This document shows, in pieces, positions 52,176 to 60,232 of a DNA stretch of 64,000 bases. Every line of letters starts with the position of its first letter. The stretch's first letter is position 1. The stretch covers positions 1 to 64,000 of the forward strand of contig JAFGJO010000002.1 of assembly GCA_016929065.1 (NCBI GenBank). The letters are read 5' to 3'. The DNA comes from Spirochaetales bacterium. Its GTDB lineage: Bacteria > Spirochaetota > Spirochaetia > SZUA-6 > RPPD01. Below the pieces are notes generated by a model. That model made no database searches. It saw only the letters and a list, made by a program, of their open reading frames with translations, and was not told the DNA's origin. Position numbers and translations under genes: made by a program.

Positions 52176-53213
52176 GTGATTGAAATCACACGATATAAAA
52201 TAAAAACCATATTAATGACTCTGATGATTTTATTGCTTATTGGATGTTCTGCGCCCGGACAGTCGGAACAACAAAGCGGTACAGAAGTGACTGTAACGAC
52301 AGGCGCGATAAGTTTTGATCTCCGATATATCCGCAGCGGATCATATTATGTTGGAGACAATCCGCCTGCGGCTGCTAATGTCACATTGACAGACGGGTAC
52401 TGGATTGGCGAGACAGAGGTTACCTATAATCTCTGGTATGAAGTGTATCAATGGGCAACCGATGATACCAACGGCGATGGGATAATTGACGATGACGGGA
52501 ACGGGAGTCGTAATGCAGATGGTGGTCTGCTTTATGATTTTGCAAATTCGGGGGCTGAAGGAAGCAGCGGATCCCCTGGTGCAGCCCCGACACCATCAAC
52601 TTGGGAACCTGTTGTTGCTGTCAGCTGGCGTGATAATATCCTTTTTTGTAATGCCTTATCTGAAAAATCTGGACTAAGCCCTGTGTACTGTTCTGACATC
52701 GATTATTTGACTCCTTTGCGAACAGTTACCACTAACGCTGCTCTTGATACTACTGCCGGACATGAAGATAACCCATATGTTAACTGGAATGCAAACGGGT
52801 ACCGGATGCCAACTGAAGTCGAATGGGAAATAGCAGGCCGGGGAGCCGGGCCAGCTATAAGTGCCGGAACCTACGGGACTACATATGCGGGAAGCGATAT
52901 TATTGATGACGTGGCATGGATTTTTGACAATAGCGGTGTTGAATCACACGATGTGGGGACATTAGATCCCAATGAACTGGGTCTCTATGATATGAGTGGA
53001 AATGTACTGGAGTTTTGCTGGGACTGGTATGGCGGTACGTTCCCGTTTGCAGGCTCGGATCCTTCCGGCCCGGTAACCGGGACAGAGCGGGAAACACGCA
53101 GCGGAACGTTTGGATGGAGCGCGTCAGGCAGCGAGGTCACTCGTCGTGTTGCGGCTTATAGTCCACCGAGTAGCGTCAATGCCCTGGGAATTCGAATTGC
53201 AAAAAATCAGTAA
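52176..53213 (+). CDS. Lipoprotein with FGE-sulfatase/C-type-lectin-like domain
   Basis: A 345-residue predicted lipoprotein from a GTG start preceded by AAGGAGG; lipobox LLIGC (Cys near 24). Residues about 45-345 are an SUMF1/FGE-like domain: GYWIGETEVTYNLWYEVYQWA, AVSWRDNILFCNALSE, GYRMPTEVEWEIAGRG and GLYDMSGNVLEFCWDWY. The active Cys pair of true FGE is absent, and the closing segment (RSGTFGWSA) departs from RGGSW, so it is likely a structural or binding domain. It is the only gene between two 50-bp copies of the M48 gene end. Confidence 0.88.
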   Translation: MIEITRYKIKTILMTLMILLLIGCSAPGQSEQQSGTEVTVTTGAISFDLRYIRSGSYYVGDNPPAAANVTLTDGYWIGETEVTYNLWYEVYQWATDDTNGDGIIDDDGNGSRNADGGLLYDFANSGAEGSSGSPGAAPTPSTWEPVVAVSWRDNILFCNALSEKSGLSPVYCSDIDYLTPLRTVTTNAALDTTAGHEDNPYVNWNANGYRMPTEVEWEIAGRGAGPAISAGTYGTTYAGSDIIDDVAWIFDNSGVESHDVGTLDPNELGLYDMSGNVLEFCWDWYGGTFPFAGSDPSGPVTGTERETRSGTFGWSASGSEVTRRVAAYSPPSSVNALGIRIAKNQ

Positions 53214-53247
53214 CACAATCATCCCATAGGTAATAAATTGTTTACAC

Positions 53248-53286
53248 GGCAGTTTTAGCATATGCAATTGTAAAACTGCCATGTTT
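53248..53286 (+). terminator. Terminator-like hairpin after the FGE-like lipoprotein
   Basis: Perfect 10-bp inverted repeat GGCAGTTTTA / TAAAACTGCC with a 13-nt loop, followed by ATGTTTTATT. The T-run is weak, but the place (35 bp past the stop) fits a terminator. The rest of the 293-bp gap up to 53506 holds the second 50-bp repeat copy and a short MKRNTLKKVIVN-like relic ORF (53464) with no clear gene. Confidence 0.55.
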
Positions 53287-53338
53287 TATTCTAACATACT
53301 TTGTATACAAAAACTTTGTGGTTGAAACATCTCCCTTT

Positions 53339-53388
53339 CATTATTCACACCCGACGCTGCGGGAACGGATCGCGGCTTTGGAGAAAAA
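53339..53388 (+). repeat. Direct repeat copy 2 (relic M48 3' end)
   Basis: Exact 50-bp duplicate of 51850-51899. Read in frame it gives the same tail ending EKKK and then TAA at 53393, but has no upstream M48 coding sequence. This is a scar of duplication or integration. Confidence 0.97.
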
Positions 53389-53506
53389 GAAATAACAACT
53401 GAGTAAGAAACGGTGCTCGCGGTGAACGCGAAGCCCGTTGAGGGAAGAAGGGTGGAGAAAACATGAAAAGAAATACTCTCAAAAAGGTAATAGTGAATTT
53501 TCTTTT

Positions 53507-54193
53507 TTACTCTTCTGATTTGTATATCTGAAAATCCTGAGGTATCTCAAAAACCGATGCAGGAATTTCGTTATTTACCTGTATTGCTGTGGCAATTGTC
53601 GTATCGGTGATTGTCCTGTCCCCTGTGTTAAATTTCATCTCATGCATGAGAATGATCCCGTTCCATCCTGCGATCGTCGTGACAGCCGGGATGCTCTGTT
53701 CTTCAATACTGAATGCGCGGCAATTCTTTCCCGCCACATTCAGGTTGGAAAGTAAATTGGCCCCGGGGTATTTTTCGGGGGCAAACGGCATTTCCGTTCC
53801 AAGGCTGGTGCTTTTCTCCTGAATCCCAACCTTCTTGTCGAAATTCAGCTCATAATGGAAAATCCCGTCATCCACAACCTTGCCGATCAGGATTCCGTTG
53901 ACATAGGTTTCCTTTACTTCCCGACAGCCATAATCGTCAAAATAGAGATTGTAGGTCCATTTTTCGTTTATTGCAGCAAGCATTTCATTGCGTGTTTCAT
54001 ACACAATAATCCCGGAGGCAATAGAGTATTTGGCGGATGTATCAACTGCGGCGGGGGTTTCAGGCTCGCCGGTATCAGCGCAGCTGGATATGCCGGAAAG
54101 TACGAGCATCATGATTATTGCCGCAATAGCTATAACCACCCTGTTCCGTGATTTTGTTTGAAGCCGGCTGATTAAAATTATTTTGTTACACAT
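53507..54193 (-). CDS. Lipoprotein, unknown function
   Basis: A 228-residue predicted lipoprotein with a long N-terminal basic stretch and a hydrophobic core; lipobox SGISSC (Cys near 38). The mature part is beta-rich, with repeated strands like IIVYETRNEMLA, and could be a LolA-like or DUF4412-like fold (weak). No ribosome binding site precedes the ATG, and the -10 is 6 nt away. Promoter and a perfect 12-bp inverted repeat overlap upstream, suggesting tight regulation. Confidence 0.65.
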   Translation of the reverse strand: MCNKIILISRLQTKSRNRVVIAIAAIIMMLVLSGISSCADTGEPETPAAVDTSAKYSIASGIIVYETRNEMLAAINEKWTYNLYFDDYGCREVKETYVNGILIGKVVDDGIFHYELNFDKKVGIQEKSTSLGTEMPFAPEKYPGANLLSNLNVAGKNCRAFSIEEQSIPAVTTIAGWNGIILMHEMKFNTGDRTITDTTIATAIQVNNEIPASVFEIPQDFQIYKSEE

Positions 54194-54199
54194 GATGAA

Positions 54200-54228
54200 A
54201 ATCTACGAAAAACACTTATTTGTGTAAA
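54200..54228 (-). promoter_or_regulatory. Leaderless-type promoter of the 53507-54193 lipoprotein
   Basis: Minus strand: TTTACA (54228-54223), 17-bp spacer, TAGATT (54205-54200), then 6 nt to the ATG at 54193. No ribosome binding site is seen. Confidence 0.5.
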
Positions 54229-54252
54229 TAGGGGAAAACACCTATTTACACA
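54221..54252. promoter_or_regulatory. Candidate operator: perfect 12-bp inverted repeat
   Basis: TGTGTAAATAGG, 8-nt loop, CCTATTTACACA. It overlaps the -35 element of the lipoprotein promoter at 54200-54228 and lies 49 bp before the relic ORF at 54301, so it could control both. Regulator unknown. Confidence 0.6.
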
Positions 54253-54300
54253 GCTTTGGTATTTTATTTTTTTGTTTATTGTCTCAAGGAGGTTAAAAAA

Positions 54301-54618
54301 ATGTTTCTTTTAGTGATGACTGTAATCCTGATTTTCAGCTGTAAACCATAAGTAGTGCAGGATACCGGGGAGGAGGATAGCCTGGCCGCGGATATCCCCG
54401 AGTCATTCCTACTGTCCGGTTCCAGGTAGGTAGAATCGTGGAAGGAAGGGGCAGTGGCCGTCCTAAAAACGCAGGTAAAATAGTGGTATATAACAAGCGC
54501 GAAAAGTTTCATTTTTATGAGAAAGGGATCACTGCCCGGGCAGCCTGAATTAAAGGGATGGCAGAAGCGGAACGCCGGCTGCGCAATAGCTAAACCATAT
54601 CATTTTTATTCAAATTAA
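54301..54618 (+). pseudogene. Relic lipoprotein gene with in-frame stops
   Basis: An ATG with CAAGGAGG at good spacing opens MFLLVMTVILIFSCKP, a full lipoprotein signal with lipobox IFSC, then TAA. The same frame continues open past this stop for about 105 codons with only two more stops (TAG at 54427, TAG at 54481), and a coding-like stretch VVQDTGEEDSLAADIP. It is read as a decayed lipoprotein gene; its 3' part overlaps the end of the gene on the other strand. A 16-residue lipopeptide is an alternative reading. Confidence 0.5.
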
Positions 54619-55318
54619 ATTCTTCGTTTTCTTTGCCCGGTGAGGAAATCATATTTTCAAGAACGGATCTTTTCTTGCGGTTTTCAAGCGCGATCTGCGC
54701 TGCAGATTTTGCCACAATGACCAGCACAAGGATTACCAGGTGATGCCACGTTGCGGTCAACCGTAAAAACACACTCGCACCATAGACAAGACCGAAGGCA
54801 GTGAGAAACAAAATCGGAAAAACATAAATTTCAAGCGCATAATCATCAGATTCAAGAAATTTGTTCTCCCTGGTTTTTGCGAATGACAAGATTAATCCCG
54901 CAGTATATTCCCCTGTAATAAGTACAACCGCAGTAAAATTAATCCATAAAAACCCCGTAATATCTTCTATTGCAATAATTGCACCCTCCGCTGCACCCGG
55001 AGCAAATGCAGCGTGAATGATGAATGTACCGGTAAGCAGAAAAAAAGCAATATGGTAAATCATGATAAAAAAAACAGTAAGAATGATTCCAAAAACTGAT
55101 TTCCCCTCTTCATCTCCGGTTTTCATCGCATAAATTATTATCCGGGGAATCATAAAAACAGTGCTCACTGCAAGCTCAAATGCATAAAATAAAAATAGCT
55201 CTCTTCCAGACCAGTTAAAAACAACAAACCCGAAAAAAGGAATGCAGTTTAAAACCACGAAAGCCGCATACTGGCTATAGTCGAATAACCCAAGGGGAGT
55301 GCGAATTTTATTTTTCAC
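54590..55318 (-). CDS. Polytopic membrane protein (DUF6498-like)
   Basis: A 242-residue protein with six hydrophobic segments and a charged C-terminal tail. The GTG start is preceded by AGAGG at 9 nt. The arrangement resembles DUF6498-type integral membrane proteins; this is a loose match. Function unknown. No adjacent partner gene. Confidence 0.6.
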   Translation of the reverse strand: MKNKIRTPLGLFDYSQYAAFVVLNCIPFFGFVVFNWSGRELFLFYAFELAVSTVFMIPRIIIYAMKTGDEEGKSVFGIILTVFFIMIYHIAFFLLTGTFIIHAAFAPGAAEGAIIAIEDITGFLWINFTAVVLITGEYTAGLILSFAKTRENKFLESDDYALEIYVFPILFLTAFGLVYGASVFLRLTATWHHLVILVLVIVAKSAAQIALENRKKRSVLENMISSPGKENEEFNLNKNDMV

Positions 55319-55529
55319 GGAATAAAACCTCTGGCTGGGATGATATACCTTTTTTGTTTTTGCGAAAAGCAGGAGAATACCCTCTGAATTTACTGGGCTT
55401 TAAACTATTTTGATCAAACATACTTTACATACTATATCATTATATGATGTAATTTGGTCAAATGAAGTTACAAATACTGAATCAAACAAGAATTGTTTGA
55501 TCGATACTTCATAAAGGAAAATAAAGTTT

Positions 55530-56093
55530 ATGAATAATCAATGTAAATTTACAGTGCTTTTGATTCTTGCAATGGTACTAACCTTTGCTGCCTGCAGCGG
55601 AGCTGGTACAGATCCAATCACCATGTATACCATTGGCGATACGGGCCCAAGTGGAGTAGGTATTGTATTCTACATAACAGATGGCGGACTGCATGGATTA
55701 GAAGCAGCCCCTTCATTATGGGAAAATGTTACTGAAGATCCGGTCGCACAGTGGAAAACATCAGGGACAACAACGGCTGGTACATCAGCAGCTATTGGAA
55801 CAGGTTATGCAAATACATATACTTATCTGACGGGCTCAGAACATCCTGCCGCTGCGTTGTGCAGGGCATATAGCGGCGGCGGCCTGAGTGACTGGTTTTT
55901 ACCGTCTCAAAATGAATTGGATGCGTTATACTGGTGGCAGGATACTAATGGCGGTAGTTTTGTCGAAGATAGTTATTGGAGCTCGACCGAAGCTGGTGAG
56001 ACACTCGCGCGCTACCAGGGATTCATTAATGGCAATCAGGGTTCCGCCACCAAGACTGGTTCATTGTACGTGCGTGCGGTGCGGGCTTTTTAA
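55530..56093 (+). CDS. DUF1566 (Lcl-type) lipoprotein, possible variable protein
   Basis: A 187-residue predicted lipoprotein, lipobox FAACS (Cys near 22). The rest is a DUF1566/Lcl C-terminal-type domain: GIVFYITDGG, the DWFLPSQNELDALYWW core and a closing YWSSTE ... VRAVRAF. The stretch before VRAVRAF is rich in codons that could arise by adenine mutagenesis of an AAC/AAT-rich template, as in the variable regions of diversity-generating retroelements. No template repeat was found. AAAGGAAA is upstream. Confidence 0.8.
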   Translation: MNNQCKFTVLLILAMVLTFAACSGAGTDPITMYTIGDTGPSGVGIVFYITDGGLHGLEAAPSLWENVTEDPVAQWKTSGTTTAGTSAAIGTGYANTYTYLTGSEHPAAALCRAYSGGGLSDWFLPSQNELDALYWWQDTNGGSFVEDSYWSSTEAGETLARYQGFINGNQGSATKTGSLYVRAVRAF

Positions 56094-56319
56094 CCATTCA
56101 ACCGGTTGCTTTTTTCAGCTGGTCTTTTGCTCAAGGCCTTCAGGATACAATGGAATACTGGTTTACTATTTATTCAAGCATTCTGTAATGATCGCGCAGA
56201 ATTTCCCCGGTTTTCTCATTCCGCAAATGGAGGCTGTTTCCCTCGCACTATTTGTATTCTTTTCCGTCTGCATAAATCCCCGGCTTCATCCAGCGGCTTG
56301 TCACTGACAGCATTGTCTT

Positions 56320-56511
56320 TTATACAGTCGCTGACGCAATGAATACAGGTGCGGTTGCACCCCCGCATGAAGCCGCGTACTGATCTTCATACACCACTTC
56401 GTAGCGGGCAAAGATATCCCGAAACAACTGCTGAATGACAATCTGCTGTTTGGGGTGATAGTAGTACTGGGATATTTCAATTTTCGGTTCTTTGTAAAAG
56501 AGTACTGCCAC
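56320..56511 (-). pseudogene. Unassigned gene fragment
   Basis: A minus-strand open frame of about 64 codons (ISQYYYHPKQQIVIQQLF ... GGATAPVFIASATV) with amino-acid content like a real protein's C-terminus, but without a start, ribosome binding site or upstream coding continuity. It lies beyond the HAD-like relic on the same strand. I do not recognise the parent protein. The 226 bp between the DUF1566 gene end and this fragment hold nothing else recognisable. Confidence 0.35.
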
Positions 56512-56540
56512 ACAGTGTAATCATGGGACATCTAATAACT

Positions 56541-56740
56541 TCAGTTATTTGATGTCTGCCAATACACCCTATCTGGTGTGGAGCTTTCAAAAAAAAGTTC
56601 TGCAACTTTCAGAAATATGTCCGGAGCAGGTTTGCCGAAGGCAACTTCTTCTGCAGATTTTCATGTATCAATCCCATCGTGCGGAAAGAAAAGTGCAGCT
56701 GCATCGATGTGCTTAGATACATTTAATTCTGGTGCAATAA
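56541..56740 (-). pseudogene. HAD-superfamily phosphatase relic
   Basis: A minus-strand remnant reading KHIDAAALFFP ... (stop) ... KSAEEVAFGKPAPDIFLKVAEL. GKPAPDIFLK is the motif III region of beta-phosphoglucomutase-type HAD phosphatases. An internal TGA interrupts the frame, and both ends are missing. It follows the FGE-like lipoprotein gene on the same strand. Confidence 0.6.
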
Positions 56741-56775
56741 AATGAATACAGATAATGGTAGATGAAATCAGAAGG

Positions 56776-57867
56776 TTACTGAGTCCTCGCAAAGCGAAAT
56801 CTTGAACCGTTGTACGCATCGTCCGGGTAACTCTCACTCCAATAGCCGACTTGCATGTATACAGCAGTACTGATCCAGCTACCACCTCGCCCTATGCGGG
56901 TAGAGCCTCCAGTAAAACACCACTCCCAGACATTTCCGCTCATGTCATACAGTCCCAGCTGATTGGCTGCTTTCTGCGCTACGGGCATCAGTTTATCCCC
57001 ACTCATATCCGGATCTCCTGTAAACCAGGCTACCGCCCTGGTGTCTGTCTCGTTTGAATAGTCTCTCATCGCTCCACTCGCGTAATCCGATGGTGTCCAG
57101 TAATAACCGGCTGTCAATGTCGCATCACCCGAATTAAAACTCTGCGCAACATATTCGGTCCTAAGATTTCCACCTGTCGGCGTGGTTGTACCAATATACC
57201 GGGCCGCGTACTCCCACTCTTCACTGGAAGGGAGGCGATAGCCGTTTCTTTCATTATTATCTACAGTTTCCGAATGATCCCAGATTGAACCAATGCCCGT
57301 GTACACCTCATTATCAGTAGTTCCATCCCGCATCTCCGTCAGCCAGTTGCAGAACATAATGTCGCCGTACCAGGTTATACAGACCACCGGGTGATCCTCA
57401 TACCCGGAAACAACCGTGAAACTGCCCGTGGAATAAGTGATCTTTATATCTGTATCAGCAAGATCAAGAAGCTGTTGTGTGCCATATTTTACTGTTGTGG
57501 AATCGATACCATTATGATCTGTCACGGTTGTGCTGAATTTCCCGTTATCATAGGCCCACTGCAATACTTCTGCCATGAGAGCATTGGTCACCTGCGTCTC
57601 GCTCATGAAAAACTTTCTCGTCAGGGTCGCCGGATTATTGTCAACCGGGTTTCCTGCGCTCGGTGAAAAAGGAAAGGTGATGCTCATCTGATTATTGGCA
57701 TAGATCATGTCAACCGTCTCTGATCCTACGGTTATAGACACTATATCACCGGGCGTGTCGGCTGAATCAAAGGTCACAGGAGTTGAACCGCCAATTCCGT
57801 CGCAGGCAGTGAAGGAAAGCGTGGCCGAGAGCATTACTATTGCCACGAATTTTAATTGAAATTTCAT
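56776..57867 (-). CDS. FGE/C-type-lectin-like lipoprotein, possible variable protein
   Basis: A 363-residue predicted lipoprotein from an ATG with GGAGG five bases upstream (the track start is 19 codons earlier); lipobox LSFTAC (Cys near 22). It has an FGE-sulfatase-type CLec domain: FFMSETQVTNALMAEVLQWA, WYGDIMFCNWLTE, GYRLPSSEEWEYAARY, GLYDMSGNVWEWCF. It ends RGGSW, a 33-residue diverse segment, and FRFARTQ. That end is where DGR variable repeats sit in proteins such as TvpA. No cysteine pair of active FGE is seen, so it is a binding fold. Confidence 0.86.
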   Translation of the reverse strand: MKFQLKFVAIVMLSATLSFTACDGIGGSTPVTFDSADTPGDIVSITVGSETVDMIYANNQMSITFPFSPSAGNPVDNNPATLTRKFFMSETQVTNALMAEVLQWAYDNGKFSTTVTDHNGIDSTTVKYGTQQLLDLADTDIKITYSTGSFTVVSGYEDHPVVCITWYGDIMFCNWLTEMRDGTTDNEVYTGIGSIWDHSETVDNNERNGYRLPSSEEWEYAARYIGTTTPTGGNLRTEYVAQSFNSGDATLTAGYYWTPSDYASGAMRDYSNETDTRAVAWFTGDPDMSGDKLMPVAQKAANQLGLYDMSGNVWEWCFTGGSTRIGRGGSWISTAVYMQVGYWSESYPDDAYNGSRFRFARTQ

Positions 57868-58096
57868 AAGTTCCTCCAGAAATATCAATGATATTTTCTG
57901 AGTGAAATTCTCTATATATTTCATTGAAATCTATTAATAATTGCACTGTATTATCCATGTGTCAATGACTAAAGTTACATTTTCTAATGAATATCATCTG
58001 ATTTAGTCTTAGTAATGTTATATTCAAACAAATGATAGGAATTATTGTAGTCCCCTTTGCCGGTTGCCCTGGATTACGCGGACTCAGCGACTATTA

Positions 58097-58502
58097 TTAC
58101 AGGTTCGTCAAGCTCAAGCACATAGGCCGTACAAACATTTCGCGGAAATTTTCACTGATACGATATTTGAACCCATATCCCATGAGGCAGCCCAGTATAT
58201 TGTAGTCTCAATTAGGGTTGGTGCATCTTGATATGGCCCGGAACTGCCGGTCCGCATCCTGCGTTTGCAGGAACATGCGTTCTTCCGGATGTCGCGCAAG
58301 ACATACACTTTTCACTTGAGGTAATTTAAAGGAGACGAGGATGCATCCGGTTATCCGCGGCTTTAAAAAGATTTTTATCGGTGGAGAGCATGAACAGTTT
58401 CTCGTTTGGTGACAGTTTGATGGGGGCAGCTGCCTGGGCAGTGAGCACAACGATGGAAATACAAAAAAGCGCAGAAAATAAAATAAAACGGCTATGTAGC
58501 AT
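58097..58502 (-). pseudogene. Exported-protein pseudogene with frameshifts
   Basis: An ATG at 58502 with AGGAGGAG opens a 59-residue frame with a signal peptide (cleavage near AQAAA) that stops at 58326. Overlapping minus-strand frames continue with VSFKLPQVKSVCLARHPEERM and then GYGFKYRISENF, typical of a barrel-like exported protein, ending in three successive stop codons near 58097. At least two frameshifts are needed to join these. The 172 bp between 57925 and 58097 hold no gene. Confidence 0.45.
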
Positions 58503-58597
58503 GACTTTTCTCCTCCTGGCTTCGTCATAACACACCCAAAAAATATTTTCAACCGGTGGCGAAAAAATCGTCACAAGGCAGGGAAGTTTCGTCTGTC

Positions 58598-58926
58598 TCA
58601 ACCCTGATATGCTTTTTGCAATACTGCAATATCGAACTTTTTCATCTGCAGAAATGCCCTGGTAACCCGGCTGATCTGTTCGGCACTGCCGTTCTGCATC
58701 ATCTCATCCATCTTCGCCGGGGTAATCTGCCAGGAGATGCCGAACATATCCTTCAGCCAGCCGCACTGTTCGGCCTCCGGGACTGCCGAAAGGTGTTCCC
58801 AGTAATAATCGATTTCTTCCTTGGTTTCGCAGCGGACCATAAAAGAAACTGCTTCATTAAAAGCGAATTTATGCGGGTGTGCGCTGTCCATAGCTGCGGG
58901 ACTATTTTTTGATTGATTGTTGTCAT
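58598..58926 (-). pseudogene. PhnB/VOC-family protein pseudogene (internal deletion)
   Basis: The C-terminal part is a good match to VOC proteins of the 3-dmu-9_3-mt group ([40 protein letters not shown]). The start [13 protein letters not shown], with AGGAG before its ATG, is present in a different frame, and about 50 codons between the two are missing, causing a frameshift. It is therefore a broken gene. The ORF-track 120-residue reading fuses unrelated upstream codons to the C-terminus. Confidence 0.7.
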
Positions 58927-59163
58927 CACTTTCTCCTGAATAATGGTGTTTTTTTGGCATGCATTGAAGAGACTCACGCTAAAAGAGAAATGCCAGTATT
59001 CTGCCCTTGGGGCAAGAAGTCGCAACTGATTTTCAAACTCCGCATCAAGGCGGGCACTGTGTTCTGGGAAAGCAGTTGACTGACATTTTGCTGCCTGGAT
59101 CGATAATGGTATTGGGATGATAAAAATATCTGTGATACACTAATGAGTGCCGCCACATGTGAT

Positions 59164-59205
59164 ATACAAACATGTTGCGGTGCTAACCATGCAACATGTT
59201 TGTAT
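59164..59205. repeat. 15-bp perfect inverted repeat upstream of the GH5 gene
   Basis: ATACAAACATGTTGC, 12-nt loop, GCAACATGTTTGTAT, centred about 35 bp before the -35 element of the GH5 promoter; the inner GGT/ACC can pair as well. It has no T-run, so it is more like an operator or RNA hairpin than a terminator. Confidence 0.75.
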
Positions 59206-59219
59206 TAAAAAGACTATCC

Positions 59220-59248
59220 TTGTCTTTTCGTCTGCCGCAAGGTATCAT
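59220..59248 (+). promoter_or_regulatory. Leaderless-type promoter of the GH5 lipoprotein
   Basis: TTGTCT (59220-59225), 17-bp spacer, TATCAT (59243-59248), then 6 nt to a GTG start at 59255. No ribosome binding site. Confidence 0.45.
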
Positions 59249-59254
59249 TCTCTT

Positions 59255-60169
59255 GTGAAACCAACAGTAAATCTTTTTTTCCTGACAGGACTTCTGTTCT
59301 ACTCCGGCTGTCTTGGAACAAAAACAAATGCAATCGTTCCGCGGCAAAGGCCTGTAATTTCCAGGGACGGGCATACATTTGTCACGGATGACGGGAAACT
59401 GCTGCGCGGGGCATATTGGTCAACGGATTGGAACGGGGCTTTGCCGCAAAGGTCATATTTTTCGGAATTAAGAAAGCGTAATCTGAACACACTCCACCTG
59501 TATGGTGAATCCTTTGCATCGGGACAAAAAGCCGGAATGTATAAAAATCAGATTGATACCCTTGTACGCTGGACTCGGGAAGAAGGGTTTTACCTGGTTT
59601 TAACAATAGGAAACCTCGATAAAAACGGAACATATGATCCGGATTTCATCAAAGAGTTCTGGAAAATCTATGCACCCCGTTTTGCGAATGAAACCCATGT
59701 GGTGTATGAGATCCAGAATGAGCCATTTGCATGGCAAGCCGGATATGCTGAGGATGTTCTGGAAATGGAGATGGATGCCTGTCTGCAGATCCGCAAGCTC
59801 GCGCCGAACACCCCTGTCCTGCTCATGAGTTATGCGCGATTTGTTACACCGGAAGATGTCCTGAAAGATATGAGAAAGATCGACAGTGTAGTGGATTTTC
59901 AAAATGCAGCTATTGCCTTTCATGGATATGCAGGAGCAGAAGAAACCGGGAAAACATTGCAGCTTGTTCTGGAGGCCGGATATCCTTGCATTAATACAGA
60001 ATTTGCGATTCTGCACGATGCTGATCAGGTACTTTCCGTGGATCCATGGGTCCTGAAGCTTTGTGAAGACTATCAAATATCCTGGATCGTTTTTTTAACC
60101 GAAGGGCAGATAGAAAAGCCGGAGATGTTTTCCGGTCTTTTGAAAAAAAATAACATTGCATGGCAATAA
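59255..60169 (+). CDS. Lipoprotein with GH5-type glycoside hydrolase domain
   Basis: A 304-residue protein from a GTG start at 59255; the ORF track extends 36 codons upstream across the inverted repeat and promoter. Lipobox FYSGC (Cys near 19). The remainder is a GH5/cellulase-type barrel: the acid/base Glu in EIQNEP and the nucleophile Glu in CINTEFAI, with a conserved GAYWST entry. It probably cleaves a beta-glucan or mannan at the cell surface. Monocistronic with its own promoter; no sugar transporter is adjacent. Confidence 0.82.
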   Translation: MKPTVNLFFLTGLLFYSGCLGTKTNAIVPRQRPVISRDGHTFVTDDGKLLRGAYWSTDWNGALPQRSYFSELRKRNLNTLHLYGESFASGQKAGMYKNQIDTLVRWTREEGFYLVLTIGNLDKNGTYDPDFIKEFWKIYAPRFANETHVVYEIQNEPFAWQAGYAEDVLEMEMDACLQIRKLAPNTPVLLMSYARFVTPEDVLKDMRKIDSVVDFQNAAIAFHGYAGAEETGKTLQLVLEAGYPCINTEFAILHDADQVLSVDPWVLKLCEDYQISWIVFLTEGQIEKPEMFSGLLKKNNIAWQ

Positions 60170-60232
60170 GCATGATGCCAATCCAGGTTTTCTTATGAAT
60201 ACTTCTCCCGGTCTTCTTAATAAATTCTTCTT

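Noticed and set aside
54301-54490. Stop-codon readthrough or recoding in the lipoprotein-like frame
   Set aside because: Three stops of two kinds (TAA, TAG, TAG) without any recoding signal fit decay better; both codons end normal genes elsewhere in the window.
51907-59254. Reverse transcriptase, Avd or template repeat of a DGR
   Set aside because: I looked for a second copy of the RGGSW or VRAVRAF ends and for a reverse-transcriptase-like frame and found neither; the DGR idea therefore stays a hypothesis about possible targets only.
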